DNA from: an uncultured Lachnospiraceae bacterium
Lineage (GTDB): Bacteria; Bacillota; Clostridia; Lachnospirales; Lachnospiraceae
Length of the DNA: 33,712 nt
NCBI GenBank assembly: GCA_947650155.1
Contig: CANSUS010000037.1
Span: 1 to 33,712, forward strand
Reading direction: 5' to 3'
The translations under genes were made by a program, and so were the position numbers. Under the pieces are notes generated by a model. That model searched no databases and had not been told where the DNA came from. It saw nothing but the letters and a program-made list of their open reading frames with translations. The stretch's first letter is position 1. Each line of letters starts with the position of its first letter. Shown here one piece after another: positions 1 to 8,064 of the stretch.

Positions 1-2
1 TA

Positions 3-49
3 GCCCCTTATAGGGGCAGAGCAGGCTACCGGCTAAGCCGGTAGTCCTG
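3..49 (+). other. Two tandem hairpins upstream of the GH105-like gene
   Basis: Positions 3-8 (GCCCCT) pair with 12-17 (AGGGGC) around a 3-nt loop. Positions 26-33 (CTACCGGC) pair perfectly with 37-44 (GCCGGTAG) around TAA, and the stem is extended by 22-25/46-49 (CAGG/CCTG) with one bulged T. Neither hairpin is followed by a T run, so they are not ordinary intrinsic terminators. They may belong to a 5' leader or to the end of a feature cut by the window edge. Confidence 0.5.
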
Positions 50-73
50 ACTAAACAAAGGTCTTAGAGACGG

Positions 74-973
74 GTGAGAGCAGAAAAGGTGGAAAAACGA
101 ATCAGGGAGTTCCTGTTGGGATATGAAACCAACAAAAAAGATTTTTGCTGCAGGGATGGCTGCATTTTAAATGGCTGTATGCAAATGTATCAGGCGACCG
201 GCGGCAGGGAATATTTAGAATTTATCAGGAAATATCTGCAGGCTGTAATTGGTGAAGATGGAAAGATGAACAGCGGCGATATGGAGAAACTTAATATAGA
301 CAGCGTTAACACGATGAAGGTGTTATTTTACATATATGATCTGACCGGAGAAGAAAAGTACGCTAAGGCAATCGGGCGGATACAGGATAAGATCCGGGGA
401 CTTGAGCGGGATCAACATGGAAATTTTATTTGGGAAGACGGACTGGAAAGGCTGTTCCCGTTTTATATGGAGTATGAAACCCGCTATCACAAAAAAGAAA
501 ACTATAATGACATTATAACCCAGCTGTTAAACGGCAGGGAAAAAGGATTCAAAACAAGTTACTTAATGGCGCTTATTGATGTGATAGATGCTATGAGTAT
601 AGAGATTTTTGAGCATTATAAGACTTTAGAAAAATGTTTCAAGGAAGAGACAAAGAAAATCCTGCCCGGGTTTATCAGACAGGTAAAAGAACAGACAAAA
701 GGGATGGAAGAAGGTGAGTTTGTTGGAAACTGCATGGAAGTGATTTCTGTTTTGGAAACGGCATACGCAATCATAAAAGCATGCAGAATCGGAGTTTTGT
801 CTAAAGAAAAGTATGAAAGGACGGGGCTTGAAGCTTTTCGTGGTATTACGGCAGAGAGGTTATTCCAGTCGGCAGAAGAAGGGGAAAGCAATGGTATGGC
901 AGACAGGAAAGCGGAGTGTATCGGTATTTTCATGATGGCTTATGCACAGAAATTAATGATGCAAAAACAATAA
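74..973 (+). CDS. GH105-like (unsaturated rhamnogalacturonyl hydrolase-type) protein, short and divergent
   Basis: A 299-residue protein resembling the (alpha/alpha)6-barrel family GH88/GH105, whose members remove the unsaturated uronic acid from the end of pectin-derived oligosaccharides after lyase action. Recognisable pieces are the early DGCILNGCMQMYQATG helix (about 28-43), an Asp near 76 (NIDSVN) and WEDG at 120-123; these match the positions of the two key Asp residues of B. subtilis YteR (Asp88, Asp143) by my recollection of that family. It is shorter than the usual 340-370 residues, mainly because the central loop region is missing. No signal peptide, so it should be cytoplasmic. The start is a GTG just after an in-frame TAG at 65-67 and has no convincing ribosome binding site. 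It lies 19 bp before the sugar permeases, which supports a role in pectin use. Activity is uncertain. Confidence 0.6.
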   Translation: MRAEKVEKRIREFLLGYETNKKDFCCRDGCILNGCMQMYQATGGREYLEFIRKYLQAVIGEDGKMNSGDMEKLNIDSVNTMKVLFYIYDLTGEEKYAKAIGRIQDKIRGLERDQHGNFIWEDGLERLFPFYMEYETRYHKKENYNDIITQLLNGREKGFKTSYLMALIDVIDAMSIEIFEHYKTLEKCFKEETKKILPGFIRQVKEQTKGMEEGEFVGNCMEVISVLETAYAIIKACRIGVLSKEKYERTGLEAFRGITAERLFQSAEEGESNGMADRKAECIGIFMMAYAQKLMMQKQ

Positions 974-992
974 TGATAAAGGAGAGGTTAAA

Positions 993-1934
993 GTGGCTAA
1001 GAAGAATGGATCAAGCGCAGCCGTTGCAGCTGCAAAGCAGCCTTTTAGTTTTAAAAAGGCGTTGAAGAATAATATCGGATTCTGGTTTATCGTACCTTGG
1101 TTGGTCGGATTTATTGTATTTAAATTATATCCGTTTGCAACATCTCTTTACTACAGTTTTTCGGACTATAATTTATTCAATGGGATTACTACTTATGGTA
1201 TTGAGAATTATGAGAAGATATTTACAACACCAAAGATTACAAAGGCTTTGGGAGTAACTTTTAAATATGCATTTTTCACCGTACCGCTTAAATTAGTGGC
1301 AGCGTTGTTTATTGCATATATTTTGAATTTTAAGATCAAAGGCGTTAATTTCTTCAGAACGGCGTATTACATTCCGTCCATCCTTGGCGGATCTGTTGCA
1401 ATCGCTGTTTTGTGGAAAGCAGTATTTCGAGATGACGGTCTCCTCAATACAGCCCTTGGATTTATCGGGATCAACGGACCAAGCTGGCTGAGTGATACAA
1501 AATATGCACTGTTTGTTATTTGTCTGTTAAGGGTTTGGCAGTTTGGTTCTGCAATGGTTATTTTCCTTGCAGCGTTAAAAGGTGTGTCGCAGGATCTGTA
1601 TGAAGCGGCGGCGATCGACGGGGCCGGTAAATGGAGACAGTTTTTCAGTATTACGGTTCCGCTTATTACACCGGTTATTTTCTATAACCTGGTAACACAG
1701 TTATGTCAGGCATTCCAGGAATTTAACGGACCTTATATTATTACTTCCGGCGGTCCCCGTAATTCCACAACGCTGATATCTTTGCTGATTTATAACAATG
1801 CGTTTAAGTCATATGATATGGGACTTGCAAGCGCGATGGCATGGGTAATGTTCGTAGTGCTTATGATATTTACGGCAATTGCGTTCTGGAGCCAGAATCA
1901 TTGGGTATATTATGCAGATGAAGAAGGGAGATAA
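993..1934 (+). CDS. Carbohydrate ABC transporter permease (LplB/UgpA/YteP type)
   Basis: A 313-residue inner subunit of a CUT1-type sugar ABC importer. After a short basic N-terminus come about six hydrophobic membrane segments. The cytoplasmic EAA loop, which contacts the ATPase, is seen near residue 204 (EAAAIDGAGKWRQFF). Translation starts at GTG 993 behind GGAGAGG at 981-987. It is followed after 5 bp by a second permease, giving the usual heterodimer. The substrate is not readable from the sequence; flanking GH105, GH28 and pectin esterase genes point to galacturonate- or rhamnogalacturonate-type oligosaccharides. The binding protein that normally travels with such permeases is not in the window, and the ATPase is probably a shared MsmX-like one elsewhere (inference). 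Confidence 0.9.
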   Translation: MAKKNGSSAAVAAAKQPFSFKKALKNNIGFWFIVPWLVGFIVFKLYPFATSLYYSFSDYNLFNGITTYGIENYEKIFTTPKITKALGVTFKYAFFTVPLKLVAALFIAYILNFKIKGVNFFRTAYYIPSILGGSVAIAVLWKAVFRDDGLLNTALGFIGINGPSWLSDTKYALFVICLLRVWQFGSAMVIFLAALKGVSQDLYEAAAIDGAGKWRQFFSITVPLITPVIFYNLVTQLCQAFQEFNGPYIITSGGPRNSTTLISLLIYNNAFKSYDMGLASAMAWVMFVVLMIFTAIAFWSQNHWVYYADEEGR

Positions 1935-1939
1935 AGAGA

Positions 1940-2797
1940 ATGACATTACAAACAAAAAGACGAATACAGACATTCTTAAGATATTTTGTATTGATTGCTG
2001 TCGGAATTGTTATGGTTTATCCGCTTCTTTGGATGCTTGGCGCTACGTTTAAGGACAACAGGGAAATCTTTGCAGGAATCGGCCTGATTCCCAAGAATCC
2101 GACTTTTGAAGGCTATAAAAATGCAATGAAGAGTTACGGCGGCGATATCAATATTTGGAAATCCATGCTGAATACTTATTCCTATGTCATACCGAAAGTG
2201 ATATTCACCATTGTTTCTTCTACGATTACAGCGTATGGATTCGGGCGTTTTAACTTTAAAGGAAAAGGAATTTTCTTTGCGGTTTTGATGTCGACTTTAT
2301 TCCTTCCGCAGGTGGTATTGAATGTGCCGCAGTTCGTATTGTTTACAAAGTTAGGATGGGTGGATTCCAGATTTTATCTGCCGATTATAGTACCTACACT
2401 GTTTGCTACGGAAACTTATTTCGTATTCATGTTGGTACAGTTTTTACGTAATGTACCGGGAGAATTGGATGAAGCGGCAAAGATCGACGGATGTAACGCT
2501 TTCCAGACGTTAGTAAAGGTAATTGTTCCGATGCTGATGCCGGCCATCGTTTCCTGTGCATTGTTCCAGTTTATGTGGTCTTCCAACGACTTCATGGGAC
2601 CGCTGCTTTATGTAAAGACTCCGGCGAACTACCCAGCAGCAATTTTCGTAAAACTGTCTATGGATGCGGATCAGGGATTTGAATGGAACCGTGTGCTTGC
2701 TACATCATTGATTTCCATTATCCCTTCGCTGGTAGTATTCTTCTTAGCGCAGGATACTTTTGTAGACGGTATTTCGGCAGGTGGTGTGAAAGGCTAA
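1940..2797 (+). CDS. Carbohydrate ABC transporter permease (UgpE/MalG/YtcP type)
   Basis: A 285-residue partner permease of the CUT1 importer. The N-terminal membrane segment (about 14-33) is followed by the family's typical periplasmic stretch with WMLGATFKDNREIF, then five further hydrophobic segments. The EAA loop is at about residue 177 (LDEAAKIDGCNAF). The start is ATG 1940, with a GGGAGAT element just upstream that overlaps the end of the first permease gene, so the two are almost certainly co-translated. A hairpin at 2841-2866 after the stop marks a likely end or attenuation point of this transcript. Function as in the preceding gene: pectic oligosaccharide uptake, inferred from neighbours. 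Confidence 0.9.
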   Translation: MTLQTKRRIQTFLRYFVLIAVGIVMVYPLLWMLGATFKDNREIFAGIGLIPKNPTFEGYKNAMKSYGGDINIWKSMLNTYSYVIPKVIFTIVSSTITAYGFGRFNFKGKGIFFAVLMSTLFLPQVVLNVPQFVLFTKLGWVDSRFYLPIIVPTLFATETYFVFMLVQFLRNVPGELDEAAKIDGCNAFQTLVKVIVPMLMPAIVSCALFQFMWSSNDFMGPLLYVKTPANYPAAIFVKLSMDADQGFEWNRVLATSLISIIPSLVVFFLAQDTFVDGISAGGVKG

Positions 2798-2840
2798 GGG
2801 AGAAAAATATCTTTCCCGGATGTGAAAGTGTATTGTTAAA

Positions 2841-2870
2841 ATAGAGGGTGTTCCGGCACCCTCTATTATT
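2841..2870 (+). terminator. Hairpin terminator-like structure after the sugar permeases
   Basis: ATAGAGGGTG at 2841-2850 pairs perfectly with CACCCTCTAT at 2857-2866 around a 6-nt loop. The tail (ATTATTATAT) is A/T-rich but has no clean T run, so it could be a leaky terminator that lowers expression of the downstream GH28 gene rather than a full stop. Confidence 0.6.
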
Positions 2871-2923
2871 ATATAATGTATCTGATATCTGGTTTGCAGA
2901 ATCAATGGAAATGGAGGATGGAT

Positions 2924-4492
2924 GTGGAAATCAGCCTTATTATGAATACGGCAAGAAGCGCCGTAATAGAAGTGAAAGACGGTGGAGTCTATTATACAAA
3001 AGAAAATTATGAAATCATAGTAAATGGAAAAACTTACGGCATTGCAGAGCAGGTGATTACCTCGCTCTATGAACTGAAGCCGGATACAGAATATCAGGTA
3101 GAGGTTCTGAAACCGGATACACATACTGTATTGGGCAGTGTGGAATTTAAGACCGATTATGAGTTTGTGACTTTGAATGTGAAAGAGTTTGGCGCGAAGG
3201 GCGACGGAATACAGGATGATACTACTTTTATACAGGCTGCAATTATGGCGTGTCCGAAACATAGCAGAGTACTGATTCCGAAGGGAACATATAAGATCAC
3301 TTCCCTTTTTTTGAAAAGCGATATCAATTTGGAAATTGCAAAAGGGGCGGAGCTGTCAGCAGATAATGACAGATGGAACTATCCGATTTTTCCGGGGCTG
3401 ATCGAAAGTTATGATGAAAGTGAAGAGTATAATCTGGGAACATGGGAAGGAAATCCCCTAAAAATGTTTACCGGAATTATTACGGGGATCAATGTCAGCA
3501 ATGTTGTATTGTATGGACAGGGAAGCATAAACGGGAATGCATCCAAAGAAAACTGGTGGTATAATGAAAAGGTCATGGTAGGAGCGTTCCGTCCCAGACT
3601 GTTATTTTTAAGCCATTGTGCCCATGTGACGGTACAGGGACTGAAACTGCACGATTCGCCGGCATGGACAATCCATCCTTATTTTAGCGAACACTTGTGC
3701 TTTTTGAATATGATCGTGGAAAATCCAAGTGATTCTCCCAATACGGACGGGTTAGACCCCGAATCCTGCAAAGATGTGCGGATTGAGGGAATCCGGTTTT
3801 CTTTAGGGGACGACTGCATTGCCGTAAAATCGGGGAAGATTTATATGGGGAAGAAATATAAGACACCTTCTGAAGACATGGTGATCCGTCAGTGCCTGAT
3901 GGAAAACGGACACGGAGCGGTAACGGTTGGCAGTGAAATGGCAGGCGGCGTAAAGAATATGGTAGTAGAGGAATGTCTGTTCCGTCATACGGACAGAGGG
4001 CTTCGGATTAAAACGAGAAGGGGACGCGGCGAGGACGCGGTAATAGACGGGATTGTTTTCAGAAATCTGAAAATGGATCATGTAATGACGCCCCTTGTCG
4101 TAAACTGTTTTTATTTCTGTGATCCTGATGGAAGAACGGAGTACGTGCAGTCAAGAGAGCGTTATCCTGTGGACGAGAGAACGCCTGCAATTAAAAAGAT
4201 GGTTTTTGAAAATATGGAGTGCACCAATTGTCATGTGGCAGCTGCATATTTTGACGGACTGCCTGAGAAAAAAATTGAAGAGATCCACATGGAGAATATT
4301 CATTTTGATTTTGCAAGAGACCCGAAAAGCGGTGTACCGGCAATGTCAAACGGCGTAACGGAGTGCAGCAGACGGGGGATCTTTGCTTCTAATGTGTCTA
4401 AACTTGTACTGAAGAATGTGTCTGTAACAGGGCAGAACGGTGAAGATTTGGAACTGGTTGGTGTAGACAGTGTGGAAAAATATTCAGAATGA
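2924..4492 (+). CDS. GH28 family polygalacturonase, intracellular
   Basis: A glycoside hydrolase family 28 enzyme, which hydrolyses alpha-1,4 galacturonosyl (or rhamnogalacturonan) links; in bacteria without a signal peptide it usually trims imported oligogalacturonides. An N-terminal fibronectin-III-like domain (about 1-75, with SLYELKPDTEYQVEVL) precedes the parallel beta-helix, which opens with NVKEFGAKGDG. The family signatures are all present: NTDG at 273-276, the Asp pair in GDD at 296-297, GHG with His330, and RIK at 361-363. The reading frame is open from ATG 2876, but the only good ribosome binding site, GGAGG at 2913-2917, serves GTG 2924, which I chose. This gives about 522 residues. 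It follows the permeases and precedes a sugar isomerase-like gene in the same direction. Confidence 0.9.
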   Translation: MEISLIMNTARSAVIEVKDGGVYYTKENYEIIVNGKTYGIAEQVITSLYELKPDTEYQVEVLKPDTHTVLGSVEFKTDYEFVTLNVKEFGAKGDGIQDDTTFIQAAIMACPKHSRVLIPKGTYKITSLFLKSDINLEIAKGAELSADNDRWNYPIFPGLIESYDESEEYNLGTWEGNPLKMFTGIITGINVSNVVLYGQGSINGNASKENWWYNEKVMVGAFRPRLLFLSHCAHVTVQGLKLHDSPAWTIHPYFSEHLCFLNMIVENPSDSPNTDGLDPESCKDVRIEGIRFSLGDDCIAVKSGKIYMGKKYKTPSEDMVIRQCLMENGHGAVTVGSEMAGGVKNMVVEECLFRHTDRGLRIKTRRGRGEDAVIDGIVFRNLKMDHVMTPLVVNCFYFCDPDGRTEYVQSRERYPVDERTPAIKKMVFENMECTNCHVAAAYFDGLPEKKIEEIHMENIHFDFARDPKSGVPAMSNGVTECSRRGIFASNVSKLVLKNVSVTGQNGEDLELVGVDSVEKYSE

Positions 4493-4561
4493 TACAGCAG
4501 CGACACGGTATTGATAAATCAGTGGCAAAATGCCTGAAAAAACAGGAAGATAGGAGCAAAT

Positions 4562-5401
4562 ATGCAGATAGGAATCAGATTACATGATACAAAGAAGCTG
4601 CCGTTGGAAGAACGGCTTAAAAATGTGAAAGAACAGGGATTTACATGCGGGCACCTTGCACTGTCCAAAGTGATCGACGAATATCCCGTCGGGGTTTCGG
4701 CGATGACGCCCGGATTTGCCCTGTACCTGAAAAATCTTTTTGCAAAAAACCATCTGGATGTGGCGGTTCTTGGATGCTATTTGAATCTGGCCAATCCAAA
4801 GGAAGATAAGCTTAGGGAAATCACTGAAAAGTATAAGGCGCATATTCGTTTTGCTTCTCTTTTAGGCTGCGGCGTTGTAGGGACGGAAACGGGAAATCCG
4901 AATGAGACTTATACTTATGAGGAAGAAAGAAGCCACACCGAAGAGGCGCTGGGAATTTTTATAAAAAATCTTGCTCCGATTGTGGAATATGCGGAGAAAA
5001 TGGGCGTAATCCTTGCAATCGAGCCGGTATTTACCCATATTGTCTGCGATCCGAAAAGGGCAAGAAAGGTATTGGATACGATACAGTCGCCGAATCTCCA
5101 GATTATATTAGATCCGGTTAATCTGCTCCATATTTCCAACTACCACAATCAGAAGGAAATTGTGAGAGAGGCGATAGATCTGCTTGGAAAAGATGTGGCG
5201 GTGATACACATAAAAGATTATGTCGTGGAACAGGGCAAATTGATTTCCGTAGCGGCAGGAACAGGAAACATGGATTATTCTGATCTGATGCAGTTTATAA
5301 AAAAGGAAAAACCGTATATTCATGCGACACTGGAGAATACAGTGCCGGAAAATGCGGTATGGGCAAAAGAACATATTCAAAAATTGTGGGAGGAAGCATA
5401 A
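4562..5401 (+). CDS. Sugar phosphate isomerase/epimerase-like TIM-barrel protein
   Basis: A 279-residue protein of the xylose-isomerase-like / AP endonuclease 2 TIM-barrel superfamily. Members isomerise or epimerise sugars, using a divalent metal held by two Glu, one Asp and one His. Candidate ligands are visible in order along the barrel: the Glu of LAIEPVF, the Asp of IILDPVNLLH, the His of VIHIKDY and the Glu of ATLENTVPE. The length is normal for the family. The start is ATG 4562 behind an AGGAG element. The stop abuts the start of the next gene with no gap, so the two are translationally coupled. The exact substrate cannot be read from sequence; a step in metabolism of a pectin-derived sugar is the reasonable inference. 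Confidence 0.8.
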   Translation: MQIGIRLHDTKKLPLEERLKNVKEQGFTCGHLALSKVIDEYPVGVSAMTPGFALYLKNLFAKNHLDVAVLGCYLNLANPKEDKLREITEKYKAHIRFASLLGCGVVGTETGNPNETYTYEEERSHTEEALGIFIKNLAPIVEYAEKMGVILAIEPVFTHIVCDPKRARKVLDTIQSPNLQIILDPVNLLHISNYHNQKEIVREAIDLLGKDVAVIHIKDYVVEQGKLISVAAGTGNMDYSDLMQFIKKEKPYIHATLENTVPENAVWAKEHIQKLWEEA

Positions 5402-6058
5402 TTGTTACAGAGGATTTTTAATTACGACAATGTAGTATTCCGTACGATAACGAAGATCGGTTATATCTGGTGGCTGAATATTTTATGGGTTATTTTTTCT
5501 CTGCCGGTCGTTACGATCGGGGCATCTACAACGGCTCTTTTATACAGCTGTATGAAATTAAAAAAAGAAGAAGGGTATTGCACAAAAAATTTTCTAAAGT
5601 CTTTTAAAGAAAATTTCAAACAGTCTACCGCCATTTTTCTTCTGTTTGTAATTGTGGGTGCGCTTCTTGCCGTGAATCTGGTCTTTTGGAATCAGACCGG
5701 AGGGACGCTCGGAAAGACGGTGAAAATGTTTGTAATTGCTGCTTCAGTGCCTTATTTTCTTACTCTTTTGTATGTATTTGCAGTACAGGCAAGATTTGTA
5801 AACACTGTGAAGAGGACCATACAGTACGCCTTTGTGCTTGCGGTCAAGAATTTTATATGGACGTTTCAAATGGCGATTATTATGGCGGCGGTTATTTATC
5901 TGAATTTTACATGGCTGGTGGCGAATTATGTAACCCTGTCAATAGGCGCCGGGGTGGTGGCATATTTTATGTGCGCTTACTATAATCGGATTTTTACGCC
6001 GTATATAGAGGCGGCGGAGAAGACGGCGGCAGAGGAGATGGGCGGAACAGAAAACTAG
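5402..6058 (+). CDS. DUF624 (YesL-like) membrane protein
   Basis: A 218-residue integral membrane protein with the DUF624 pattern: an N-terminal LQRIFNYDNVVFRTITKIGYI segment, then about five hydrophobic helices (around 22-45, 75-97, 108-130, 147-170 and 172-192) and a charged C-terminal tail. B. subtilis YesL, in the rhamnogalacturonan yes operon, is the best known relative; its biochemical function is not established. Translation starts at TTG 5402, with a GGAGGAAG ribosome binding site inside the end of the upstream gene. Its stop overlaps the stop of the convergent pectinesterase by four bases (CTAG), with no terminator hairpin between them. Probably accessory to the sugar importer. Confidence 0.8.
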   Translation: MLQRIFNYDNVVFRTITKIGYIWWLNILWVIFSLPVVTIGASTTALLYSCMKLKKEEGYCTKNFLKSFKENFKQSTAIFLLFVIVGALLAVNLVFWNQTGGTLGKTVKMFVIAASVPYFLTLLYVFAVQARFVNTVKRTIQYAFVLAVKNFIWTFQMAIIMAAVIYLNFTWLVANYVTLSIGAGVVAYFMCAYYNRIFTPYIEAAEKTAAEEMGGTEN

Positions 6059-7050
6059 ACGAGTTTTCCATCCCATCCATCCTGTCCTGCCAGTACTTTT
6101 TCCCTTGCAAAATGAGATATTTCTTCTCTGGTAAGCTGTCTAACAAAATCGGCGCGCGTGTCCGGCGAGGCTCCGGCGCCGCGGCTGTTATATTCTGCAT
6201 AGAAGCAGGTGTCATGTGCATCTGCTTTTTTCCAGTCATGGAATCCTTCGGGATGTATATGTTCTCCCATTTCACAGTTTAAAAATACAGTTTTTGCATA
6301 ATTCCGCCAGGGACGTCCAAGATAAACGCTTGCCTTTGGACAGTCGGAGGACAGAATACAGTTTTCAAATACATAGCCGTATTCCTGTCCTTTTGGGGTG
6401 GAGGCGGCAGTCAGGTAGCTGTAGATTTCAGGCGGGTTTTGCACCCTTTCTATCGGTTCATGGTCAGGTTTTTTAGCAAATATTTCACAATCTTCAAAAT
6501 AAGCGGTGGCGCTTCCAAAGATAAAGTCGATATCTCCGCAGATAAAGCAATGGTGGTAGTAATGTCTGCCGTTTACCCTTTCTGCAAATTCTTTCGGACC
6601 GCGAAAACCGCCGGGTTCTATTTCTTTTGGGGGAAGAGGGCCTGTAAACAGGGTGTCCTGACTGCCCAGAAAGCGGCAGTTTTCAAAAGTAATGCGGTCG
6701 CCGTCCACATAGAGGGCAACCGCCTGTCCTACGTCTTTTCCGAGACCGGCATCGTTGACGAAACTGATATTTTCTGCAAAAAAATCGTGGGTATCTATGA
6801 AAACACTGTAAGAACGGAACGTACCGCATTTAAAACCGTCGTCCCACGGTTTCAGGGCATAATCGCCAAAAACAATGGTGGTATTTTCAGGTGATTCGCC
6901 AAACAGGCGAAGAAAGGGACGGTCGATGACCAGCTTTTCCCTGTAAGTCCCAGGAGCGAGGCGGATTGTGACGGGCTCCGCATTCCCTTTTGGAATGGAA
7001 TCCAAAGCAGTCTGCAGGGAAGAGGAAGGGGTGACATATAATTCTTTCAT
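6055..7050 (-). CDS. Pectinesterase (pectin methylesterase, CE8)
   Basis: A 331-residue carbohydrate esterase family 8 enzyme that removes methyl groups from esterified galacturonate, preparing pectin fragments for polygalacturonases or lyases. The beta-helix carries the family signatures: GQAVAL with Gln109, QDTLF with Asp132, DIDFIFG with Asp175, and LGRPW with Arg246. It has no signal peptide, so it is probably cytoplasmic and works on imported methylated oligomers, as the intracellular GH28 does. The start ATG at 7050 has GGAGG at 7055-7059. It is the second gene of a - strand pair, 12 bp after the phosphorylase gene, and converges with the + strand pectin operon. Confidence 0.92.
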   Translation of the reverse strand: MKELYVTPSSSLQTALDSIPKGNAEPVTIRLAPGTYREKLVIDRPFLRLFGESPENTTIVFGDYALKPWDDGFKCGTFRSYSVFIDTHDFFAENISFVNDAGLGKDVGQAVALYVDGDRITFENCRFLGSQDTLFTGPLPPKEIEPGGFRGPKEFAERVNGRHYYHHCFICGDIDFIFGSATAYFEDCEIFAKKPDHEPIERVQNPPEIYSYLTAASTPKGQEYGYVFENCILSSDCPKASVYLGRPWRNYAKTVFLNCEMGEHIHPEGFHDWKKADAHDTCFYAEYNSRGAGASPDTRADFVRQLTREEISHFAREKVLAGQDGWDGKLV

Positions 7051-7062
7051 GGGAGCCTCCTT

Positions 7063-7857
7063 TTATTGTAAATGAATGATTTTAAATAACAGATCCGGTA
7101 AAATCACCTGTCTTGTATGGTGGTAAATTTTCTGGACTTCTTCGTTTCTACCGACAATAGGAATACCAAGAGAGGAATTGTCGCTTACGATCAACAGAGC
7201 GATTGACGGAACTTCCATCATGTCGGCAATGGCGTAGAAGGCGGCGGTTTCCATTTCAATCAGATCGGCGCCAAATGATTTGATCTCTTCTAAATGGGAA
7301 TATTCCATCGTAATGGAATCGGTACAAAATACGCTTGCTTTCTTAAGCTGACAGCCGTTTGCAGCGGCGAGTCCGATGATTTTTTCCACATAACTTTCAG
7401 CGGGATAAATTTTTTCAAAGGGAACATAAGCTTTCAGACTTTCTTTCAAATAAGTATTTGCTAATGTGCCTGCAATGGAACAGGCCGGCGTGCAAAGATC
7501 ACCGACTGCAAATTGATCCGTTAGAGCGCCGACCGCACCAATAAAAATCAGTTTGCTAAAGTGGTAATTTCCAAAAAGAAGCAGATAATCAATCAGATTG
7601 CAGGAACCGGTTCCGACATTAATCCATGCAATTTTCAGATTGTCTTTTTCAACAAAATAGCCTGCGCAATACATCTGCCCGCCTGTTTTTGTGATTCGGC
7701 AGTCAGAACCTGTAAGCACCTTTTGGGGAGAATAGGTAGGAGCAACGATCAGGGCGTCATATAGGATATTTTCAGACAAACCGAAATGAATGGCTGCCAA
7801 ATGTTCTGTGTTGTATTTTTGCATTTTATTTAATATCTGTTGTAGTTTATCGTTCAT
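7063..7857 (-). CDS. Nucleoside phosphorylase / nucleosidase family (PNP_UDP_1) protein
   Basis: A 264-residue member of the purine/uridine phosphorylase and MTA/SAH nucleosidase superfamily, which cleaves the N-glycosidic bond of nucleosides. Supporting motifs are GAVGAL in the middle and the C-terminal DLIEMETAAFYAIADMMEVP segment, where the Glu pair normally binds the ribose hydroxyls, followed by LLIVSDNS. The frame is open from 7887, but AAGGAGT at 7862-7868 on the complementary strand favours ATG at 7857. Which nucleoside it uses cannot be decided. It is the first gene of a two-gene transcript with pectinesterase, an unexpected pairing. Confidence 0.8.
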   Translation of the reverse strand: MNDKLQQILNKMQKYNTEHLAAIHFGLSENILYDALIVAPTYSPQKVLTGSDCRITKTGGQMYCAGYFVEKDNLKIAWINVGTGSCNLIDYLLLFGNYHFSKLIFIGAVGALTDQFAVGDLCTPACSIAGTLANTYLKESLKAYVPFEKIYPAESYVEKIIGLAAANGCQLKKASVFCTDSITMEYSHLEEIKSFGADLIEMETAAFYAIADMMEVPSIALLIVSDNSSLGIPIVGRNEEVQKIYHHTRQVILPDLLFKIIHLQ

Positions 7858-7899
7858 GCGGACTCCTTCTTGGAAATATTTTTGCATTTTATATAGAAT

Positions 7900-7928
7900 A
7901 TTTTATTATGTCCTGATATACAAGGCAA
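7900..7928 (-). promoter_or_regulatory. Promoter of the phosphorylase-pectinesterase pair
   Basis: On the - strand, TTGCCT (7928-7923) is followed after 17 bp by TAAAAT (7905-7900), a good sigma-A-type promoter about 40 bp ahead of the phosphorylase start. It is divergent from the erm leader promoter at 7953-7981. Confidence 0.6.
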
Positions 7929-7952
7929 GGCATTTGTAGTTTTTTATGGGAA

Positions 7953-7981
7953 TTGACAAAACGACTTAAGTGTCGTATATT
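7953..7981 (+). promoter_or_regulatory. Strong promoter of the erm leader, with dyad in the spacer
   Basis: A perfect -35 TTGACA at 7953-7958 and a -10 TATATT at 7976-7981 are separated by 17 bp. The spacer contains a dyad, ACGAC (7961-7965) with GTCGT (7972-7976), and a nested 8-bp palindrome ACTTAAGT (7964-7971), which could be an operator. Transcription would start near 7988, only a few bases ahead of the leader-peptide ribosome binding site. Confidence 0.75.
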
Positions 7982-8013
7982 AAAAAAAGCAATAACAGAA
8001 AGGTGGCTTACGT

Positions 8014-8064
8014 ATGTTGATTTGTATTCATTGCATGATCCGTATCCGTATTCAGGGGCGGTAA
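8014..8064 (+). CDS. Putative erm leader peptide with Arg-Ile-Arg (+X+) motif
   Basis: A 16-codon reading frame, MLICIHCMIRIRIQGR, with ribosome binding site AAAGGTGG at 7999-8006, 7 nt before the ATG. It lies between a strong promoter and the erm gene. The Arg10-Ile11-Arg12 stretch fits the +X+ (Arg/Lys-X-Arg/Lys) macrolide arrest motif known from ErmD-type leaders (the RLR of ErmDL). A drug-bound ribosome would be expected to stall with codon 11 (8044-8046) in the P site. Regulatory role is inference; the reading frame, ribosome binding site and motif are seen directly. Confidence 0.6.
   Translation: MLICIHCMIRIRIQGR

Noticed and set aside
2744-3262. 172-codon - strand open frame spanning the permease end and the GH28 start
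   Set aside because: It crosses a terminator hairpin and two real genes; composition is that of a reversed coding sequence.
6439-6894. 151-codon + strand open frame within the pectinesterase
   Set aside because: The - strand frame carries all CE8 signatures; the + frame has none.
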